Below are positions 5,282 through 8,058 of a stretch of DNA of 8,058 bases, piece by piece. The stretch covers positions 1 through 8,058 of the forward strand of contig JAKAWM010000112.1 in NCBI GenBank assembly GCA_021827285.1. Direction: 5' to 3'. Each line of letters opens with the position of its first letter. The stretch's first letter is position 1. Origin of the DNA: Actinomycetes bacterium (GTDB lineage Bacteria; Actinomycetota; Acidimicrobiia; Acidimicrobiales; Palsa-688). The notes under the pieces are model-generated. The model had not been told where the DNA came from and made no database searches. It worked only from the letters and a program-made list of their open reading frames with translations. The translations under genes were made by a program, and so were the position numbers.

Positions 5282-6112
5282 GTGAGCACCGCCCCTCCAG
5301 CTTTGGTGGACGAGCTAAAAGAGGTGGCGCTGTCCGTGGGCATCGGCGCAAGCGAGATCCTGCGGACCTACGCCACGGCGGCCCTGGCCCAGGTCAGTAC
5401 GAAATCGTCTCCTACCGACCTCGTCTCCGAGGCTGATCGGGCCTCCGAGGCGTATATCGAGTCCGCCCTGCGGAAGGCCCGGCCGGGCGACTCGTTGCTG
5501 GCCGAGGAGGGGTCGGCCCATGACGGAGGCTCTGGTGTCCGCTGGGTCGCTGACCCCTTGGACGGGACAACCAACTTTGTCTTCAGGCTGCCGGCGTACT
5601 CGGTGTCCCTAGCCGCCCAATGGCAGCGCGAGACGGTGGTGGGCGTGGTGGTTGACCCTTCGCGCCAAGAGACCTGGATGGCTGTCCAGGGCCAGGGTGC
5701 GTGGTGCAACGACGAGCCCTGCCACGTTGCGAGCGACCGCAGCAGCGTGGCGACCGCCCTCTTGGCCACCGGCTTCAGCTACCAGCCTGACCGGCGGGCC
5801 GTCCAAGGCGCCGTACTGGCTATGGTGCTCCCGGTAGTACGCGATATCCGGCGCTTCGGGTCGGCCGCGCTCGACCTTTGTTGGTTGGCTGCCGGAAGGT
5901 ACGACGGCTACTACGAGTCGTGGTTGAACGAGTGGGACTGGGCGGCAGGGAGGCTCATTTGCCAAGAGGCGGGTGCGTCCACCACCCTGGTCAATGGACG
6001 GACGCTGGTGGCTTCGGAGCCTGATATACATGCCGAACTGGTCAAGCTCATCGAGGCTGCTGAGCGGCGCGCCGACGGCGACCTGCGCTGGCCTCAGCTA
6101 CGGCAAACCTGA
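5282..6112 (+). CDS. suhB: Inositol monophosphatase family protein (SuhB-like)
   Basis: A 276-residue Mg-dependent phosphatase of the IMPase/FBPase superfamily; it hydrolyses inositol 1-phosphate or a related sugar phosphate in the cytoplasm. The motifs are present: KSSPTDLVSEAD (41-52), LLAEEG with E75/E76, WVADPLDGTTNF (88-99) with metal ligands D91 and D94, and EWDWAAGRLICQEAGA (217-232) with D219 as third-metal ligand. RRFGSAALDLCWLAAGRYDGY (190-210) is the typical C-terminal-half signature. All catalytic positions are intact and length is normal. In actinobacteria such enzymes serve inositol, mycothiol or phosphatidylinositol synthesis, and some act on histidinol phosphate, so the substrate is not settled. 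The GTG 5282 start has AGAAGGG 10 nt upstream; GTG 5306 is an alternative. Its last 15 bp overlap the end of the convergent nrdR. Confidence 0.88.
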   Translation: MSTAPPALVDELKEVALSVGIGASEILRTYATAALAQVSTKSSPTDLVSEADRASEAYIESALRKARPGDSLLAEEGSAHDGGSGVRWVADPLDGTTNFVFRLPAYSVSLAAQWQRETVVGVVVDPSRQETWMAVQGQGAWCNDEPCHVASDRSSVATALLATGFSYQPDRRAVQGAVLAMVLPVVRDIRRFGSAALDLCWLAAGRYDGYYESWLNEWDWAAGRLICQEAGASTTLVNGRTLVASEPDIHAELVKLIEAAERRADGDLRWPQLRQT

Positions 6113-6601
6113 GCCTGCTGAGGTGGTGGCACCCGTGCTGGGCTTGGGCTGGGTGAACTTAGTCAGCAGGCCAACCTCCCGTTGGAAATCACCCGCGCCC
6201 GTAAAGCCCTTGTAGACGCTGGCAAAACGGAGGTACGCGACTTCGTCGCAATCCCGCAAGGTCTCCAGCACAGCTAGCCCGATCTGCTGGCTGGTGACTT
6301 CGGGCCCCTCCAGCCGAAGGCTCTCTTCGATCTCGGCCGCCATCTTTTCCAGGGTTGCAGGTGCCAGCGGGCGGTTCTTGGCGGCAGCACGCATGCCCGC
6401 CACGACCTTGGGCCGTTCGAACGGCTCCCGCTGCCCCGACCTCTTCACGACCACGAAGGGCACCTCCTCGACCCTCTCGTAGGTCGTGAAGCGCCGGCCG
6501 CACTCCAGGCACTCTCGCCGTCGCCGAGTGGCCGCGCCCTCATCTGCTGTCCGCGAATCGATGACCTTGTCCTCAAGGGCCGAGCACCAAGGGCAACGCA
6601 C
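6098..6601 (-). CDS. nrdR: Transcriptional repressor NrdR
   Basis: A 167-residue repressor of ribonucleotide reductase genes that senses ATP/dATP. The N-terminal zinc ribbon is intact: MRCPWC (C3, C6) and CLECGRRFTTYER (C31, C34), with the DNA-contacting VIDSR and ATRRRREC between. The ATP-cone follows from about 47 to 138: PFVVVKRSGQREPFERPKVVAGM, then EVAYLRFASVYKGF. A 25-residue tail rich in Pro, Ser, Thr and Gly extends past the usual end. The open frame continues upstream to 7264, but that stretch is antisense to the deacetylase gene, and NrdR proteins begin at M-x-C-P-x-C, so GTG 6601 is chosen. TTG 6604 would add one residue. A TAGCGT hexamer lies 7 nt before GTG with no Shine-Dalgarno, suggesting a leaderless mRNA. 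In M. tuberculosis nrdR also lies beside lexA and the ChiZ gene, so the neighbourhood is conserved although rearranged. Confidence 0.95.
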   Translation of the reverse strand: MRCPWCSALEDKVIDSRTADEGAATRRRRECLECGRRFTTYERVEEVPFVVVKRSGQREPFERPKVVAGMRAAAKNRPLAPATLEKMAAEIEESLRLEGPEVTSQQIGLAVLETLRDCDEVAYLRFASVYKGFTGAGDFQREVGLLTKFTQPKPSTGATTSAGSGLP

Positions 6602-6608
6602 CAAGCTG

Positions 6609-6614
6609 ACGCTA
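6609..6614 (-). promoter_or_regulatory. Probable -10 element of a leaderless nrdR promoter
   Basis: The minus strand reads TAGCGT, 7 nt before the nrdR GTG at 6601. It mirrors an identical hexamer at the same distance from the divergent deacetylase GTG. No clear -35 or Shine-Dalgarno is seen. Confidence 0.42.
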
Positions 6615-6651
6615 CCAAGCCTTGGCCGGGGTTTTCGTCTCACCGGCCAGC

Positions 6652-6657
6652 TAGCGT
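6652..6657 (+). promoter_or_regulatory. Probable -10 element of a leaderless deacetylase promoter
   Basis: TAGCGT fits TANNNT and ends 7 nt before GTG 6665, so the transcript would begin at or next to the start codon. The same hexamer at the same spacing serves nrdR on the other strand. No recognisable -35 or ribosome binding site is present. Confidence 0.42.
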
Positions 6658-6664
6658 CTTTGGG

Positions 6665-7387
6665 GTGGCAGAGACGCCGCTGCAGCCGGGCGCAGAGGGA
6701 GCACCGGAGCTGGTGCTCGCCATCTACGCCCACCCCGACGACCCGGAGGTTTCGTGCGGTGGGACTCTGGCCCGTTGGGCGGCCGCCGGGAGCGAGGTGC
6801 ACGTGTGCATCTGCTGCGACGGGGACAAAGGGTCCCTGGATCCCTACTGCCGGCCCGAGGACCTCGTGCGCCGCCGCCGGGCAGAGGCAGAGGCTGCGGG
6901 CAGAGGGTTGGGCGTCAAGGGCCGACATTGGCTCGGCTACCCTGACGGCGAGATCGACAACACGCCCGAGCTGCGCGAACGCCTCGTGGCCATCGTTCGC
7001 CGGCTGCGACCGGACACCGTCGTGGCGCCCGACCCGACAGCCGTGTACTTCGGTGCCAGCTACATCAATCACAGGGACCACAGGGTGGTGGGATGGGCTG
7101 CCCTGGACGCCGTGGCGCCTGCTGCTGCCAACCCGCACTATTTCCCTCTGGCCGGTGCCGCTCACCAGGTAACAACGCTTTACCTGTCGGGGACCCTCGA
7201 GCCAGATTTCTGGGTGGACATCACCGAGACGATCGACACCAAGGCGGCATCGCTCTCCTGTCACGCGTCTCAGCTCGGGGAGGGGGGAGAGTGGTTGCGC
7301 AACGTGGTCCGGCAGCGTGCCGAAGAGGCAGGCAGGCAGGCTGGAGTGCGTTATGCGGAGGCGTTCCGAGCGGTGACGCCCCGGTGA
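6665..7387 (+). CDS. PIG-L/LmbE-family zinc deacetylase
   Basis: A 240-residue metal-dependent N-acetyl hydrolase of the PIG-L (LmbE) family, which removes acetyl from GlcNAc-type substrates. AHPDDPE (22-28) supplies zinc ligands H23 and D26 and the catalytic base D25. CGGTLARWAAAGSEVHVCICCDGDKGS is the usual following strand-helix-strand. YINHRDHR (133-140) supplies the third ligand, H139. The end WVDITETIDTKAASLSCHASQ is typical of the family. At 240 residues it is shorter than the mycothiol enzymes MshB and Mca, so a mycothiol role should not be assumed even though the family includes them. There is no signal peptide, so it is cytoplasmic. It starts at GTG 6665 with no Shine-Dalgarno but a TAGCGT 7 nt upstream. 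Its TGA overlaps the GTG of dinB in GTGA, implying translational coupling if dinB starts there. Confidence 0.88.
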   Translation: MAETPLQPGAEGAPELVLAIYAHPDDPEVSCGGTLARWAAAGSEVHVCICCDGDKGSLDPYCRPEDLVRRRRAEAEAAGRGLGVKGRHWLGYPDGEIDNTPELRERLVAIVRRLRPDTVVAPDPTAVYFGASYINHRDHRVVGWAALDAVAPAAANPHYFPLAGAAHQVTTLYLSGTLEPDFWVDITETIDTKAASLSCHASQLGEGGEWLRNVVRQRAEEAGRQAGVRYAEAFRAVTPR

Positions 7388-8058
7388 CCCGCTCGGAGGG
7401 TGCTCCCCCGGCCGACCGGGACGCCGCCGCCGCGGCAGGCCTCACCCATGCCACGACGACAAGCGGGGATGGCTCTCCGGCGGCGACAGACAGTTCTGTG
7501 CCGTTGGCTCGTTCGGTGCTTCACGTAGACATGGACGCCTTCTTTGCCGCCGTCGAAGTGAAGGAGCGTCCTGAGCTAAGGGGCTGGCCAGTGGTCGTTG
7601 GAGGCACCGGCAGGCGGGGTGTGGTCGCGTCGGCCAACTACGAGGCACGTGCCTTCGGCGTGCACTCGGCCATGCCCATGGGCCAGGCCCACCGCCTTTG
7701 CCCGCGCGCTGTCGTGCTGCCGGGCAACTTCGAGTTGTACCACGCCTACAGCCGGCGCTTGCACGAGATCTTCGCCAGTTATACGCCGCTAGTCGAAGGC
7801 ATCGGGCTGGATGAGGCCTTTTTGGACGTTACCGGGGCCACGGTATTGTTCGGTGCCCCGCCGGTGATCGCTACCTCCATCCGGCAAAGGGTCAAAACCG
7901 AGCTCGGCCTCGATTGCTCGGTGGGAGTGGCGCCGAACAAGCTGGTAGCCAAGCTGGCGTCCAAGTCCGCCAAGCCCACGGCGTCAGCGGCGGGGCCGCG
8001 GCCGGGCCCCGGTGTAATTGTCGTGGCCGAGGACCAGGTGCTCGAGTTCATCTGGCCG
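7384..8058 (+). CDS. dinB: DNA polymerase IV (DinB), N-terminal part, cut by the window edge
   Basis: The first 225 codons of a Y-family translesion polymerase; the frame is open to the last base, so the C-terminus is missing. Visible parts: LHVDMDAFFAAVE (palm strand 1, metal ligand D49 and steric-gate region), PVVVGG, GVVASANYEARAFGVHSAMPM (fingers), YTPLVEGIGLDEAFLDVTG (second metal site D143/E144), CSVGVAPNKLVAKLASKSAKP and GPGVIVV. The usual Ser before the LDEA motif is Gly here. GTG 7384 overlaps the deacetylase TGA and would give a 40-residue Ala/Ser/Thr-rich tail before the first conserved residues. GTG 7498 or GTG 7516 would give the usual family start. None has a clear ribosome binding site, so the start is unsettled. 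No LexA box lies upstream within the window. Confidence 0.92.
   Translation, partial: MTRSEGAPPADRDAAAAAGLTHATTTSGDGSPAATDSSVPLARSVLHVDMDAFFAAVEVKERPELRGWPVVVGGTGRRGVVASANYEARAFGVHSAMPMGQAHRLCPRAVVLPGNFELYHAYSRRLHEIFASYTPLVEGIGLDEAFLDVTGATVLFGAPPVIATSIRQRVKTELGLDCSVGVAPNKLVAKLASKSAKPTASAAGPRPGPGVIVVAEDQVLEFIWP

Noticed and set aside
6602..7264. Open minus-strand extension that would make NrdR 388 residues long
   Set aside because: It is antisense to the conserved deacetylase, and NrdR proteins begin at the MxCPxC zinc ribbon found at 6601.
1..8058. Defence system, prophage, insertion sequence or CRISPR array
   Set aside because: No transposase, integrase, terminal repeat, direct-repeat array or defence-family motif is visible; every gene belongs to a known chromosomal family.

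Overview
The window is GC-rich, gene-dense bacterial chromosome. It has ten protein genes, no RNA genes, no mobile elements and no CRISPR array. The gene content points to a high-GC actinobacterium: an actinobacterial-type DapE, a LysM protein of the ChiZ/DivS/YneA kind divergent from lexA, a nearby nrdR, many GTG/TTG starts and probable leaderless promoters. The DapD fragment is of the E. coli-like sequence type, which is at least compatible with a deep lineage such as Acidimicrobiia. That placement is an inference, not a proof.

Layout. Positions 1-1503 (+) carry the end of dapD and all of dapE, two steps of the succinylase branch of lysine/diaminopimelate synthesis. Convergent to them, 4 bp away, is a PfkB-family sugar kinase (1508-2554, -). 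It is divergent from a class I mannose-6-phosphate isomerase, manA (2598-3635, +). The two enzymes meet at hexose 6-phosphate metabolism. Then comes the SOS block: lexA (3674-4306, -) and, divergent from it, a LysM membrane protein (4543-5061, +). The region between them holds three LexA boxes and two recognisable promoters. After a 220-bp structured gap come suhB (5282-6112, +, inositol monophosphatase family) and nrdR (6098-6601, -), whose ends overlap by 15 bp. Divergent from nrdR is a PIG-L/LmbE-type deacetylase (6665-7387, +). Its stop codon overlaps a possible start of dinB (DNA polymerase IV), which runs off the right edge.

How the genes fit together. The clearest system is the DNA-damage checkpoint. 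LexA represses itself through one box at its -35 element and represses the LysM protein through two boxes three helical turns apart. After damage, LexA self-cleavage would release a membrane-anchored division inhibitor. NrdR (repressor of ribonucleotide reductase) and DinB (translesion polymerase) nearby fit a DNA replication and repair neighbourhood, but neither shows a LexA box here. The dap, sugar and SuhB genes are housekeeping metabolism.

I see no clearly new multi-gene system. The most rewarding parts are the lexA/LysM control region, the likely TTG start of lexA, the set of leaderless-looking promoters (notably a mirrored TAGCGT-N7-GTG pair for nrdR and the deacetylase), and the hairpin-rich gap before suhB.
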